A stretch of DNA of 64,000 nucleotides from Ursus arctos (Eukaryota; Chordata; Mammalia; Carnivora; Ursidae): assembly GCF_023065955.2 (NCBI RefSeq), contig NC_079873.1:94216128-94280127 (forward strand), given 5' to 3'. The number at the start of each line of letters is the position of its first letter. Within the stretch, counting starts at the first letter, position 1. A model generated the notes under the pieces. The model saw only the letters and a program-made list of their open reading frames with translations. It did no database searches and was not told the origin of the DNA. Shown piece by piece: positions 11,441-23,404 of this stretch. Both the position numbers and the translations under genes were made by a program.

Positions 11441-12175
11441 ATGAAGAGACTTTCTTTTTCTGGTTTGTCAAGTTCACACATCCTGGCATACTACGGTCAT
11501 CTTGTCTGGAGGGACTGGAAGGGAGGTGGGTCGGCACAGAATACAGAAGGCATAACCGTGGCGGACACCCTTTCCCAGGGTGAGCTTGGCTCTTCCATCA
11601 TGCTGGCCGCCTGGACGGGAGCAAGTCGCTACACTCCCATCGGGTCCAAGGAGGACTGGAGGAGAACGTGGTCATAATATGCAAATGATTCCTCTTGCAC
11701 TAGTTCTTCCACCTGGAAGGAAGCAGAACACACAACCAGGTTGGATGCCGTCCCTTCCAGTTCTGCCCCTGATGCTATCACACAAGGAAATCCTTTGGAT
11801 TCTGGGCCAATTTAGGTGCTTCACTATGTAAAACCTTCTCACTTCAAGAGCCAACCAAGTGTGGCTGTCCCTTGCTTACATGCTATAAATAACCAAATTA
11901 ACCCATCTACAGGATGTGGGCTGCAGACACCAAGCTCGCAAAAAGAAAGCCTGGAATATTCCCCAGGATGATGGGACTTCAGCAGGTTTACAAGGTAAAT
12001 GGCCAGCATTACAAAATAACACTTGCCCTGCTGAGGACTGCTGATTTCAGGGTCAGCAAGAGGGGGTTTCAATCTGCTTAACCCTAAAGTGAGACACAAG
12101 CAACATTCTTGTCGGAAAGAGAATAGATCAAGGCCTGGCTCCAGACCTGGGAATGTCCTGGTGAGCTCCCCCCCT
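11441..12175. other. Intergenic, short open frames only
   Basis: Several overlapping frames of 60-86 codons on both strands. None is recognised, and none has clear splice flanks. Confidence 0.4.
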
Positions 12176-12355
12176 TTTTAAAGATTTTATGTATTTATTT
12201 GTCAAAGAGCATGCAAGCAGGGGGAGCGACAGGCAGAGGGAGAAGCAGGCTCTCTGCTGAGCAGGGAGCCCAACGCGGGACTCGATGGCGGGACCCTGGG
12301 ATCATGACCTGAGCCAAAGGCAGATGCTTCACCGACTGAGCCACCCGGGCGTCCC
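12176..12355 (-). mobile_element. Carnivore SINE with target duplication
   Basis: 'cctggtgagctcc' is present immediately before and after. Reversed orientation with a canonical head at the right ('gagccacccgggcgtccc'). Confidence 0.93.
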
Positions 12356-12382
12356 TCCTGGTGAGCTCCTTAAATGAAGTTC

Positions 12383-12700
12383 TCAAGAAGCAGGTTCCTG
12401 TGGGGAAATGGAATTGGGAAGTGAGCTTCGAGACGGGTAAGCGGTTACCTGATTCCAGGTGGCCGCCAAAGGGCACTTTGGCTTGGAGCAGTTGTGGCAG
12501 TGAACTTGGTCATCCACGATCTGGCATCCGAAGTAGTCTTTCGGACCGGCCCTGCGGCAGACCTGCCTACAGCTCAAGAAGCACCTGTGTTCGCTGCCGG
12601 GCTTGACCCAGAAACTGCTAGCACTCGGGTACGCTCTTCTGTGAAAGCACTTCTTCTGATTTAGATCCAAATCCAAGACGACTTGGATCAGATTCAACAA
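12383..12700 (-). other. Possible Cys-rich exon fragment, unrecognised
   Basis: The minus strand is open for about 100 codons. It encodes a compact stretch with eight cysteines: KKC, EHRC, FLSC, RQVC, YFGC, QVHC, HNC and PKC. A possible splice donor (cag|gtaacc) follows the codons for ATWNQ, which is where a domain could end. I do not recognise the protein. The stretch could be an exon of a secreted or metal-binding protein, a decayed gene, or chance. A SINE with its target duplication (12,714-12,910) sits just upstream and would separate it from any earlier exon. Confidence 0.25.
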
Positions 12701-12713
12701 TCATACCGTATCT

Positions 12714-12910
12714 TGGGGCGCCTGGGTGGCTCAGTCGTTAAGCGTCTGCCTTCGGCTCAGGGTGTGATCCCAGGTCCCTGGGATCGAGCCCCACATCAGG
12801 CTCCTCCGCTGGAAGCCTGCTTCTTCCTCTCCCACTCCCCCTGCTTGTGTTCCCTCTCTCTCTGGCTGTCTCTCTCTGTGTCAAATACATAAATTAAATC
12901 TTAAAACAAC
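12714..12910 (+). mobile_element. Carnivore SINE with target duplication
   Basis: Bracketed by 'acaatcataccgtatc' and 'acaatcataccatatc', one mismatch apart. The body is of ursid type. Confidence 0.94.
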
Positions 12911-13536
12911 AACAACAATCATACCATATCCTGCACAGCTCTGCCGTGCGCGTCTGCTTTCAGACTTCTTCAGGGCCTGCCACTCCTCCACCACATGTCC
13001 CCTTTTGGGAGGGGCTGGGGCTGTCCTTCTCTGCATGTTTCCCTGAGCACCGACTTTGAGCTCAAAGGGGGAGACAATGCTCAGGTATGCAGAGGTCCCT
13101 TAAGAAATTGCATCCAGGCCGACAGGACTGCCATAGACATGTGTATTCTTTGTGTAGATTTCCTAAGTGCTTGCACAGAGCAATTAGCTCCGAGAAATAA
13201 GGACACTGGGAAGTTTGGAGGAAAAAAAAAGAATATGTTCCTTTCAATGCCTGACTTAGAACTTTGAAAAATTACTAGTTATTCCTGAAACTCTTCTAAA
13301 ATATCGTCACTTCTGTGACATACTGTGCTGCGGAAGGAACTAATCATCTTATACCTCTGCTTAGAAACGTCTGCCTCAACAGCACATAAAGTCCAATGAT
13401 ACAAGAAAGAAACACCATAAAAACAAGACAGAGGGTTGAAAGACTCTACAAGTGCAGATTTAGGACAGTTTAGATAAGAACTAGAGCAATGAGGGATTTT
13501 TCTTCATTTCTTTGCTTTATTTTAAAATGCCTCTTA
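12911..13536. other. Intergenic, nothing recognised
   Basis: Contains a plus open frame at 12,995-13,267 that I do not recognise. Otherwise nothing supported. Confidence 0.45.
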
Positions 13537-13850
13537 GGGGGCACCTGGGTGGCTCAGTTGGTTAAGTGTTTGACTCCTCATCTCAGCTCAGGTCTGGATC
13601 TCAGGGTCATGAATTCAAGCCCCACCTTGGGCTCCATGCTGGGCATGGAGCCTACTTAAAAAAAACAAATTAAGGGGCACCTGGGTGGCTCAGTTGGTTG
13701 AGCGTCTGCCTTCGGCTCAGGTCATGATCTCAGGGTCCTGGGATTGAGCCCTGCATCATCGGGCTCCCTTCTCCATGGGGAGTCTGCTTCTCCCTCTCCC
13801 TCTGTGCTTTCTCCCTCTTTCAAATAAATAAATAAAATCTTTAAAAATAA
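13537..13850 (+). mobile_element. Short and long SINE in tandem
   Basis: A short-form element (13,537-13,672, ending 'ggagcctacttaaaaaaa') is followed directly by a longer one (13,674-13,850) ending in aaataaataaataaaatctt. Confidence 0.9.
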
Positions 13851-14097
13851 TAAATTAATGTTAAAAATAATAAAATGCATCTTAGGGAGGAAAAAGAACT
13901 GGAGTAATAATGCAGTGTTTCTGATTCTCTGCCAGCCTGTCCATCTAGATATTCTGCAATAATTATTAGAAATAGAAAGGTAAAAAATACTGCTATTGTG
14001 CTTACATCCATTACAAGCCGCCAAAAGAGTCTGACCATCAGAGGGAAAGCTCACATTTCTCAAGTCTAAGCAATCAAAGTATAAAGCATTTGATCCT

Positions 14098-14510
14098 TAG
14101 GACGCCTGGGTGGCTCAGTTGGTTAAGTGTCTGCCTTTGATTCAGGTTGTGATCACAGGGTCCTGGGATCAAGCCTCATGTGGGGCTCCCTGCTCAGCGG
14201 GGAGCCTGGTTTTCCCTCTCCCTCTGCCTACTGTTCTGCCTACTTGTGCTCTCCCTTTGTCAAATAAATAAATAAAATCTTTTTTTTTTTTTTAAAGATT
14301 TTATTTATTTATTTGACAGAGATAGAGACAGCCAGCGAGAGAGGGAACACAAGCAGGGGGAGTGGGAGAGGAAGAAGCAGGCTCATAGCTGAAGAGCCTG
14401 ATGTGGGGCTCGATCCCATAACGCCGAGATCACGCCCTGAGCCGAAGGCAGGCGCTTAACCGCTGTGCCACCCAGGCGCCCCAAAATAAATAAAATCTTA
14501 AAAAAAAAAA
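14098..14510. mobile_element. Minus SINE inserted in the tail of a plus SINE
   Basis: The plus element (14,098-14,281) ends in 'aaataaataaataaaatctt'. At that tail a minus ursid-type element (about 14,282-14,482) is inserted, and 'aaaataaataaaatctt' is repeated after it as the duplicated target. Confidence 0.92.
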
Positions 14511-15390
14511 AAGCATTTGATCCTTTCTTCCTCTGAAGTGGTCTGATCAATTTAATTTGGGACGGAAAGGAGGATTATCCACTGGAGATTTAAAATATTT
14601 TTCAGCAGAACAACTGTGATTAGAAAAAAATTTTTTAGGTAAATGTATAAAAATATACCTCCCACAGGACAACTTCTTAAAAAATCTGGTGATTTAAAAT
14701 TAACAAGGAATAAAAGAACGAAGGGGATAATGGTGGACTAGGTTATATCCAACTAACCTGTGTGCCAAAAAATGATAAATTCTGGCAAAAAATGAAAAAC
14801 TGTTTGCAGGCATTGGAGAGTGACCTAAAGGGTAGAAATTGAAGGGGATCAGGCCATTGGAAGAAGGGAAACATTATAGGTTACTCCCACATCTAGCAGG
14901 TTCGTTGCCTTGAAATAACCCCCAGGCTGCATGGCATGTGGCCCCAGAAAGTGAGCGGAAGCTGCAGTCTCTATGGCCTTTGCAGGCAGAGGACAGCGTT
15001 CAGCGGTGCTAGATTGCCTATGAATGTAGAGAATACACTAGGAAAGGGAGGTTCCACGGGGAGTTCTCAAATGTGCATATAAACTTCTCTCAAATTCTTG
15101 AAAGACTCTAAAATTGTACATATGTGGGGTTAAAATCCAAAGAGTGCAGGGGCAGAGCAACAACTGGAAGGTGAAAAGATGTGAAACCACAGAAAGGTCG
15201 CATTTTAGGATGAAAGAGTACATACATGGACCAAGAGAGTCTCCCTAGAAACAAAAGGAAAACTGAAACAGACATGTGCTAGAAAGGATAAAATCTGTCC
15301 ATAATGTAACTGCTTGCTAAGACAACCCATAACATGTTTAGGGGAAAATAACAGAAAATCCAGACTATCAAACACATAGTTTCCACAATG
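14511..15390. other. Intergenic, nothing recognised
   Basis: About 880 bases, AT-rich. It may include old L1 sequence leading into the next entry, but I could not anchor it. Confidence 0.4.
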
Positions 15391-16260
15391 GTCAGGGAAT
15401 GAATGAATGAATGACTCATGAAAGTAAAACAGTAACCCCCAAATTCCCCTAAATTGATCTGTATATTTAGTGGAAGTCCTATAAAAATCCCAGCAATGTT
15501 TGTTGCAGACACAGGCTAGCACATTCTAAAATTTATATGGAAAAGCAATTGACCTAGAAGAGCTAAAAGAACTTTTTTTCTTAAGTAGGCTCCACACCCA
15601 ATGTGTGGCTTGAACTCATGACCCTGATTTCAAGAGTCGCAGTTCTACCAACTAAGCAAGCCAGGCACCCCAGAGCTAAAAGAATTTGGGGAAAAAAATG
15701 AAAAGGGGTGGAATTATTCTACCAGATGTTAAGTTTTATTATGAATAAACTGAATGAAATTTAGAAAGTGTGGCATTGGCAGGAGGAAAGAAACAGAGAT
15801 CAATAGAACAGAACTGAGAGCCCAAACACAGTCCCACACAAATATGCTCAAATGATTTTTGTCATAGCTGCAAAAGCAATTCAATAGAGGATAGACAGAC
15901 CTTTTTTTTTTTTTTTTTTTTTAAGATTTTATCCATTTAATTGTCAAAGAGAGAGAAAGCCAGCACAAGCAGGGGGAGAAGCAGGCTCCCGGATGAGCAA
16001 GGAGCCTGACACGGGACTCCATTCCAGGACCCCGAGCTGAAGGCAGCTGCTTAACCGACTGAGCCACCCAGGTGTCCCAGAAAGATAGACTTTTAAACAA
16101 ATGATGCTGCAGCAACTGGACATCCATAGGCAAAAAAACTGACCTTGAACTAGACCTCATATATTATGCAACAATCAACTCAAAATGCATCATGGACTTA
16201 AATGTAAAATTTAAAAACTTTAGGAAAAAAACACAGAACAGAATATATGGAATTTAGGGC
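15391..16260 (+). mobile_element. L1 ORF2-region fragment with two SINEs
   Basis: Typical L1 phrases: 'gtcctataaaaatcccagca', 'taaaatttatatggaaaagc' and 'gatcaatagaacagaactga'. A short minus SINE (15,571-15,671, target 'agagctaaaagaa') and a longer minus SINE (15,902-16,079) are inserted. No long reading frame remains. Confidence 0.85.
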
Positions 16261-16261
16261 T

Positions 16262-16915
16262 GGGGAAAAAAGACCTTCCCACTAACTGCCTAAAAGAATT
16301 TAGATAGAGGACCAGATCCAGGAAGGGAGCGATCACCATAGACAACTACATTATAATCTGAACTAGGGGCAACAGGGAGGAAGTTAGCAAAGTCTGTTAC
16401 AATTCTCTTTGTCCTGTTGTTTCTCTATGATCCATAAAGATTTGTTTACCAAACATTTACTCTTATTTTTAAAGATTTTATTTATTCATTTGACAGAGAG
16501 AGACAGCCAGCAAGAGAGGGAACACAAGCAGGAGGAGTGGGAGAGGAAGAAGCAGGCTCCCAGCGGTGGAGCCTGATGTGGGGCTCGATCCCAGAACGCT
16601 GGGATCACGCCCTGAGCCGAAGGCAGACGCTTAACGACTGAGCCACCCAGGCGCCCCTACTCTTCTATTCTTCCTGTGAATTGTCCTCCTTCCCGTTGAA
16701 GCCCCTGGACTCCTAACTCCTCCTCCTTAGTCCAGAAAGACATTTATACCTCATTTTGCCTGACTGTCTTGGGAATCTCTCATGCTTATGTGGGTTCTCC
16801 CTCTATATGGAATTTCGATTCTCCTGTTAATCTGTCTCACGTCAATTTAATTCTTAAGACAGCGAAAAGTACCTTGAAGACTACAGGAAACAGACTACAA
16901 AAACAATTTCCAACA
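16262..16915 (+). mobile_element. Endogenous retroviral LTR (copy A), SINE-interrupted
   Basis: Matches the LTR at 20,335-20,765: both carry 'actgcctaaaagaa', 'ttagatagagg', 'tttaccaaacatttactctt', 'acctcattttgcct' and a 3' part 'cctgttaatctgtctc'. A minus SINE (16,467-16,655) sits within it. The ends are eroded. No retroviral gene is recognisable beside it, so it is most likely a solo LTR or a remnant. Confidence 0.75.
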
Positions 16916-17310
16916 AAGTTCCACCCACCTCACAAAGGTGGAAATGTTAGGTGAGAATTAATTATGCCTCGGGGATATCACACACATTCAAAATTCTTTA
17001 ACTACCAAATGCATTAGTCAATGTTTTCTATTGAGACATTTCTAACACCTCAGATTTTGATCTTCCTTATTGTGGTCCTATTATGAAGACATTGTACGGA
17101 AATTGTCACTAGTGGGGGGGATGACTAACCTCAGGCTGGATTCTTTCACGTGGTAATTCGAAAGACTTTCCATTGGCTCAGTCAGTGCCAGCTAATTTGT
17201 GGCTCAACAAGATCAAGGGGTGATTGTCTAAAATCATAGAAAAGCCTAAATTGTAGCAAAGGATAATTTGAAAATAACAACAACAACAAAAAAAAGATAA
17301 GAAAAGGGCC
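16916..17310. other. Intergenic, nothing recognised
   Basis: AT-rich. No retroviral coding sequence is visible after LTR copy A. Confidence 0.45.
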
Positions 17311-17740
17311 GCCTGGGGCCACCTGGGTGGCTCAGCCCTTAAGCGGCTCAGGTCATGATCCCAGGGTCCTGGGATGGAGCCCCACATCGGGCTCCCTGCT
17401 CAGTGGGGAGCCTGCTTCTCCCTCTCCCACTCCCCCTGCTTGTGTTCCCTCTCTCGCTATGTCTCTCTCTGTCAAATAAATAAAATCTTTAAAAAGAAAA
17501 AAAAAGAAAGAAAAAGAAAAAAGAAAGGGGCCCCTCGGTGGCTCAGTCAGTTAAGTGACCAACTCTTGATTTTGGCTCAGGTCATGACCTCAGGGTCCTG
17601 GGATGGAGCCCCGCATGGGGCTCCTCAATCAGCGGGGAGCCTGCTCCATATTTGCTCTCTCTCCCTCTGCTCAATCCCCGTGCAAATGTGCATGCTCTGT
17701 CTCCCTGTTTCTCAATAAATAAATAAATCTTTTAAAAAGA
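17310..17740 (+). mobile_element. Two plus SINEs
   Basis: 17,310-17,497 and 17,527-17,740, separated by an A/G-rich tail (aaagaaagaaaaag). Confidence 0.92.
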
Positions 17741-18120
17741 GAATGAGAAAGAGAGAAAAAGAAAACTCGGGTGGGTTTATTAGCTTTGAGTCATGGAGAG
17801 TGTAATTTATGGGACGGAAAGGGGCTGCAGGAGTGGAGCTGGGGAGGCCAGACAGGCAGCCAAGAAAGCAGGCCCCCAGACCAGGGGCTGGGCTCAGTCA
17901 GGTGTGGCCAGGGCTGGGCAGGCCCACGCCTCTCTGCTTTGTGGAGCAGGCAAAGCAAGCTCGGAGGAACAGGTAGCCTGAAGTTTGGGTGAGTTGATGT
18001 TGGCCTCCTCGGGCTTGCACTGTGCTCTCTCAGTCGGGGTCTGAAGGGAAAAGGAGCCACAAGACACAAATGGGGAAAAACACAAAATGTTCTCATCCAT
18101 TTCCAAACTCTACAGCACTT
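17741..18120. other. GC-rich intergenic stretch
   Basis: Overlapping open frames on both strands over 17,770-18,110. None is recognised and the codon patterns look like GC-rich noise. Confidence 0.4.
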
Positions 18121-18960
18121 GGAATGTTCAAAGAAATGTTTCCCAGTTTTATGAAGACATGAGTTACGCAGAGTCCTGTATACATTTGAGGTGTACGGCA
18201 TGACCATCTGACTCACACCTACTGTGAAATGATTACCACGGTAAGTTCAGTTACCATCATCGTGTCCTAGAGATACAAACAAACACAGAAAAAGGAAAAT
18301 GTTCTTTTCTTTGTGGTGACAACTCTTAGGATTGACCCTCTTACAGCTTCCATAAATACCCTACAGCAGTGGGGCCTATAGGCAGGTTGTGTATTATAAC
18401 CTCAGTACTTATTTTTTTTAGAGATTTTATTTTTACTTATTTGACAGAGAGAGACAGCAAGAGAGGGAACACAAGCAGGGGGGAGTTGGAGAGGGAGAAG
18501 GAGGCTCCCTGCTGAGCAGGGAGCCTGATGTGGGGCTCAATCCCAGGACACTGGGATTATGACCTGAGCTGAAGGCCGACGCTTAATGACTGAGCCACCC
18601 AGGTGCCCCAGTACTTTTTAAAAAAATATATTTTATTTATTTATTTGAGAGAGAGTGAGCCCAAGCAGGGGGAGCGGCAGAGGGAGAGGGAGAAGCAGAC
18701 TCCCCACTGAGCCGGGAGCCCGATGTGGGGCTTGAACCCAGGACCCTGGGATCATCACCTGAGCTGAAGCCACCCCAGTGCCCTAGTACTTATTTTTTTT
18801 AAGGGCAAATTTGTACCTTCTGACCACCTTCATCCAATTCCCCATCCCCACCCCCTCTGGTAACCATAAATCTCATCATTTTCTCTAGGAGCTTTGTTTT
18901 TTTCTTTGAAGGTTCCCCATGTGTATGAGCTCATACAGTATTTCACCAAAGAAAATACGA
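18120..18960 (-). mobile_element. Antisense L1 3' fragment with two SINEs
   Basis: The plus strand reads 'gaaatgattaccacggta', 'taccttctgaccaccttcat' and 'ctctggtaaccataaatctc', an inverted L1 3' end. Two minus SINEs (18,411-18,609 and 18,616-18,783) are inserted. 'agtacttatttttttt' recurs around them. Confidence 0.75.
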
Positions 18961-20334
18961 ACGGAGCCCTCCGTCTATTTGCACACACGGGAAGAGCTGT
19001 TTTACGAAACCAGGGCTGGAAACAGGGAACTAGCGTCAGCCTCTACCTCAGTCGGCCGCTTTGTGCTTTGGCTATGCTGATGCAGATGTGACCTCCAGGA
19101 AACCTGGGTCCCCCCCAGAATGAGCTCCAAGACACTGGCTTTTTGCGCCCACGTGCTCCTGCAGCAGAAGGACCAAATACTAAGATGGGAGAGGGGAAGT
19201 GAGGCGACCGAAAGGGAGAGGCCTCGGCGGACACTCTGCATTGGGCCGGCCTGGGTCGGCGTGAGGCCTGCCTTTGGTGGGGCAGCCCTCCGCACCGGAA
19301 CGTCCCGGTCACCAAGGGCCACGTGAAGCAGGGTAAAGCCTCCTGTGGGGACAAGTCCCCCCTCCCACACTAATCGTGAGGCCGCTTTTTGTCTCTCCTA
19401 CTATGGCGGCCTGGTGTTGGAGTCCAGCCCCCGTGAGTGGAGCTGCCTCCCCAGCACATTCCCCCGTGGAGCCCCGCAGCCCCTTTCCACTTGGCTCCTG
19501 GATCAGGTCCTCGAGGAAAGCCTGGGCCTGGGTCTGTGTGTGTGTGTACACGTGCGCATTGGGGGGAACAGCCAGGCCCGCGCTGGCACTACCGTCTTAC
19601 CTTTCCCGTCTTTACTACTGTGCGGGTGCTTACCAGCAAAGCAGAGGGCACGTCTTCCTCCTCACGGTCAGGGTGATCGCGCTGCCTTCCCCCGGAGCAC
19701 AGCAGTCCTCCTCAGCGGACCCTCTCTGATCTGTCTCCCCCGGAACTGGAAGCTTCTCCCTTCTTTCCGGGCAGTGTCCTCACCAGGTGTCTGCCAGGAG
19801 AGAAGCGGCAGTGGGGCAGCCCATCGTGCCTGGTGGTTTGAGGCGCCTGTTCCGGAGGATGGCCGCCTCCTTCCTGGGAGGGACAGGAATGTCAACTTCT
19901 CTGCCTTTAGTCACTTCAAGTAACACTAGCCAGCTCGGCCCGAGGCGGGGGGCGGGGGGTGTCTCGGTATCCCTCTGGGGCGAGGCGAGAATGATGTTGT
20001 CTTCAACGGTGGACCCAAGTGTGCCAGCGGCAGGGGCAGGCTCGCTGTCCACTGACGTGAGCGTTCCAAGTGTGCTCAGGATCCTGGCCTCAGCCCGCCA
20101 TCTCTGCCTTGGAGGCTCCTTTACCTGCCACAGTGGCCCACGGGGAAAAGGACGTCGTCTTGACTCAGAGTACTGTAGTGGAGGGAAAAGAACTTTCTCT
20201 TTGCCGTTCTAGGTTTGGCGGCGCAGGGGAGCAAATTCTGCCCCATGCCCACCCCCGGCCATGTGTCTCATTGGCATGTGGATTATTTTAGGTAGTTATT
20301 TTTAAGAAACAGAAGCCTTAATAAGTTTTTCTTT
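18961..20334. other. GC-rich island without a recognised gene
   Basis: About 1.3 kb of GC- and CpG-richer DNA. It has long overlapping open frames on both strands, the longest being plus 19,345-19,923 and minus 19,780-20,052. I recognise none of the products, and frames open on both strands at once are usual for GC-rich DNA. It could be an old CpG island or a decayed exon. A short TG run lies near 19,535. Confidence 0.4.
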
Positions 20335-20765
20335 TTTGCCTCCGTGCTAACTGCCTAAAAGAAGTTAGATAGAGGTACTGTTCGAGGAAGGGAGCTATTA
20401 TCATACATCAATATAATATGAACTAGATATGGCAGACAAGGGAGAAATCTTGCAAGGTATGTTTTGTTGTTTCTGGATAGTCCAGCAAACATTTTGTTTA
20501 CCAAACATTTACTCTTTCCATTCTTTCTGTGACTCATCTTCCTTCCTTTGAAAACCCCAGACCCCTATCCCCTTTCTACTTAGTCCCCCATGACTTATAT
20601 ACCTCATTTTGCCTCTCTTTGGAATCGCTCATGTGTATGTGGCTTCCCTGTATGTACATAATTGAATTTCATTTTCTTCTGTTAAACTATCTGATGTCAA
20701 TTTCATTCTTAGACCAGCCAGAAGGATCTTCCAGGATAGAGAAAAAAATCTTCCTTCCTAACACA
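20335..20765 (+). mobile_element. Endogenous retroviral LTR (copy B)
   Basis: Same family as copy A, in the same orientation, without the SINE. The 3' part reads 'tctgttaaactatctgatg', 'ttcttagaccagccagaag' and ends near 'cttcctaaca'. The 3.4 kb between A and B contains no recognisable gag, pol or env, so they need not be the two ends of one provirus. Confidence 0.72.
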
Positions 20766-20822
20766 GTGTATAATATAAATGCAGAGGATTGTAGATTGCT
20801 ACAGGTTTTAGAAATTAAAATG

Positions 20823-21300
20823 AGGGGTACCTGGCTGGCTCAGTCGGTAGAGCTTGGGCTCTTGATCTCGGAGTTGTGAGTTTGAGCCCCACATTGGGCA
20901 CAGAGACTACTTAAAAAATGAAGATGAAGGGGTACCTGGGTGGCTCAGTACCTTAAGCGTCCAAGTCTTGGTGTCAGCTCAGGTCTCAGGGTCGTGAGTT
21001 CAGGCCCAGGGCTGGGCTCCACGCTGGGCACGGAGACTACTTAAAAAGAAAAAAAAATTAACGTGAAAAAGAAAAAAATCAAAGTTTTTCTTTACTTACT
21101 TTGGGGTGCCTGAGTGGCACAGCGGTTAAGCGTCTGCCTTTGGCTCAGGGCGTGATCCCGGCGTTATGGGATCGAGCCCCACATCAGGCTCCTCCGCTAG
21201 GAGCCTGCTTCTTCCTCTCCCACTCCCCCTGCTTGTGTTCCCTCTCTGGCTGGCTGTCTCTCTCTCTGTCGAATAAATAAATAAAATCTTTAAAAAAAAA
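20823..21300 (+). mobile_element. Three plus SINEs in a row
   Basis: Two short-type elements (20,823-20,920 and 20,930-21,057) and one ursid-type element (21,103-21,300). The A/T-rich phrase 'aaagtttttctttacttact' flanks the third and marks its target duplication. Confidence 0.92.
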
Positions 21301-22313
21301 ATTGAGTCCTTGTCCTGAATAAATTGTTTAAAAAAAAAAAAAGTTTTTCTTTACTTACTTTAATAGTATTACACAAGACCAAAAAAAAAAAAAAAACAAA
21401 AAAACCCAAAACCACCAATGCATCTTTATCACTTAGGAAAAACTAGAACACAACTGAAGCTTGTAAAATTATAGACATAATGTATTTCAAGCACCTATCA
21501 CTGTGCTCAACACTTAATACTTCATAAAAGGTAGATCACTGAGGGTTACAGGAAAAGCAAAAAGTATTGTTTCTTTCTAGTCCCTTTCTGTGTGCAACCC
21601 ATAATGTTTAAGTTTTCCGTTAGGATTCTTTGAGAACTGAGATTGAACTTTCAGCTTTCATGCATTCTGTATGGTATCTAACACATAATACAAGCTTAAA
21701 CATCGATGTAATAGAACAGGAACAACCACAACCATGAAACAACCACAGGCACAACGAAAAACCATTTTTTAAATGTTTATTAAAAGGAGATTGTAGTGGT
21801 CAATTCAAATAGTTTCATGTCCAGCCTTAAATGGAACCATGTAACATCTGTAAAAGCGTAACTTCTCCATCTGTACCCATCAACATCACAGGTGACATCC
21901 GTATATGTAAGTGAGAAAACAAAATCATCTATCATGATTTTTTATGCAATCTAACTTTTGATCTGATAATGACCTTAAAAACATCTGCGCTGTGTGATCT
22001 GCACTGACCTCATGATATTGGGCAGAGTTTATGGAAGGAAGGAGGTGGTATTCCTGCTTAGAGTAATAATTTATATTGTGCCATCCTGATGGTGAGGCAA
22101 TGACGTTTTGCTGTTAAGGGAAAGGTGTACAAGCTTCATGTACTACAGTCTCTAGTGTTTATTAAGTGTTTCACAGACGTGATTTAGTTGACTGTTAAGG
22201 GAACTGTCTCTGTAAAGGAAGAAATCAGACAGGTGTTCCCATGGAGATGATATCACCGAGTCTAATTCTGAATCTACTGATTCTGAACACTGTTTCTCTC
22301 TACTTTTCTTTTT
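21301..22313. other. AT-rich region, nothing recognised
   Basis: No exon found. On the minus strand it carries AATAAA motifs ('aataaacattt' near 21,780 and 'cttaataaacac' near 22,165) and long stop-rich sequence, a little like a 3'-UTR. There is no coding exon upstream to attach it to. Confidence 0.35.
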
Positions 22314-22733
22314 TAAGATTTTATTTATTTACTTGAGAGAGAGAGAGGCAGAGGGAGCATGAGCCGAGAGAAGGGCAGAGGGAGAGGGAGAAGCAGACTC
22401 CCCACTGAACAGAGAGCCTGACATGGGACTCGATCCCAGGACCCAGGGATCATGACCTGAGCTGAAGGCAGACGCTTAACCAACTGAGCCACCCAGGCGC
22501 TCCATGTCTCTACTTTTCTTATAGCAGCTCTGACTGATGTGGTCCAGTCACTATGTCATCTGCTCTTTTTTTCTTTTCAATAATTTTGTTGACGTTCATC
22601 CAAATTGTAGCTTGCTTGCTTGTTTGTTTATTTATTTATTTATTGTAAGTTCTACACCCAATGTGGGGCTTGAACTCGTGACCCCGAGATCAAGACTTGC
22701 ATGTGCTGCGGACTGAGCCAGCCAGGTGCCTCA
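22314..22733 (-). mobile_element. Two minus SINEs, long then short type
   Basis: 22,314-22,503 is flanked by 'tctctacttttctt'. The short-type element ends near 22,733 and its unit is flanked by 'atgtcatctgctctt' (22,554 and 22,737). Confidence 0.9.
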
Positions 22734-23404
22734 ATATGTCATCTGCTCTTACGGCCTGAACACCTGTTGAAAAGCTAGTTGGAAACCATACCATTTATTT
22801 GGTTTCATTTACTATCTTTAATTCTTTGAAGTGATAACATAATGATACAGCTCAAAAATCCCCAAATATAACACATTCGATGAAAAGAATCGCTTAAATA
22901 CCCTGCCCCACACAGGCCCACTTATCACCCAGCGTATTGTTTATGCAAATTTAAATACAAAAACACGTTCTTGTGTCTCCCATTTGTTATACAAAGGTAG
23001 AAGTATACACATGCTCTTCGCCTTTATGCCACTTGTTTAGGAAAATGGTTTGTATAACAACAAGGAGTCTCTTCGTATGGAGAGAAGAGTCCTGTACCCT
23101 AATCGAGGCGATGGTTCCATGCATTCACACATGGGATAAAATTTCATGGAGCTATAGAACACAAACAAAAACAAGAACCGACCAACCAAACAAAACCCCC
23201 CAAACAATTAAAAAGTACATGTGAAAACAGGTTAAATCCAAATATGTTCGGAATTTGAGTTAATACACTGGATCTCAATCTGGAATGAGTTTTCACCCCG
23301 GTGACATTAGGGAATGTCTGGAGACATTTTTGTTTGTCACCATTGAGGGAGGGTATTAGAAACTACTCCTTGAAGAAAATTTTTTCTGAGAAGTAAAGGA
23401 GGGA
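22734..23404. other. Intergenic, nothing recognised
   Basis: AT-rich. The open frame at 22,973-23,224 (plus) is not recognised. Confidence 0.45.

Noticed and set aside
16915..20335. A complete provirus between LTR copies A and B
   Set aside because: No gag, protease, reverse transcriptase, integrase or env sequence is recognisable between them, and the two LTRs differ considerably.
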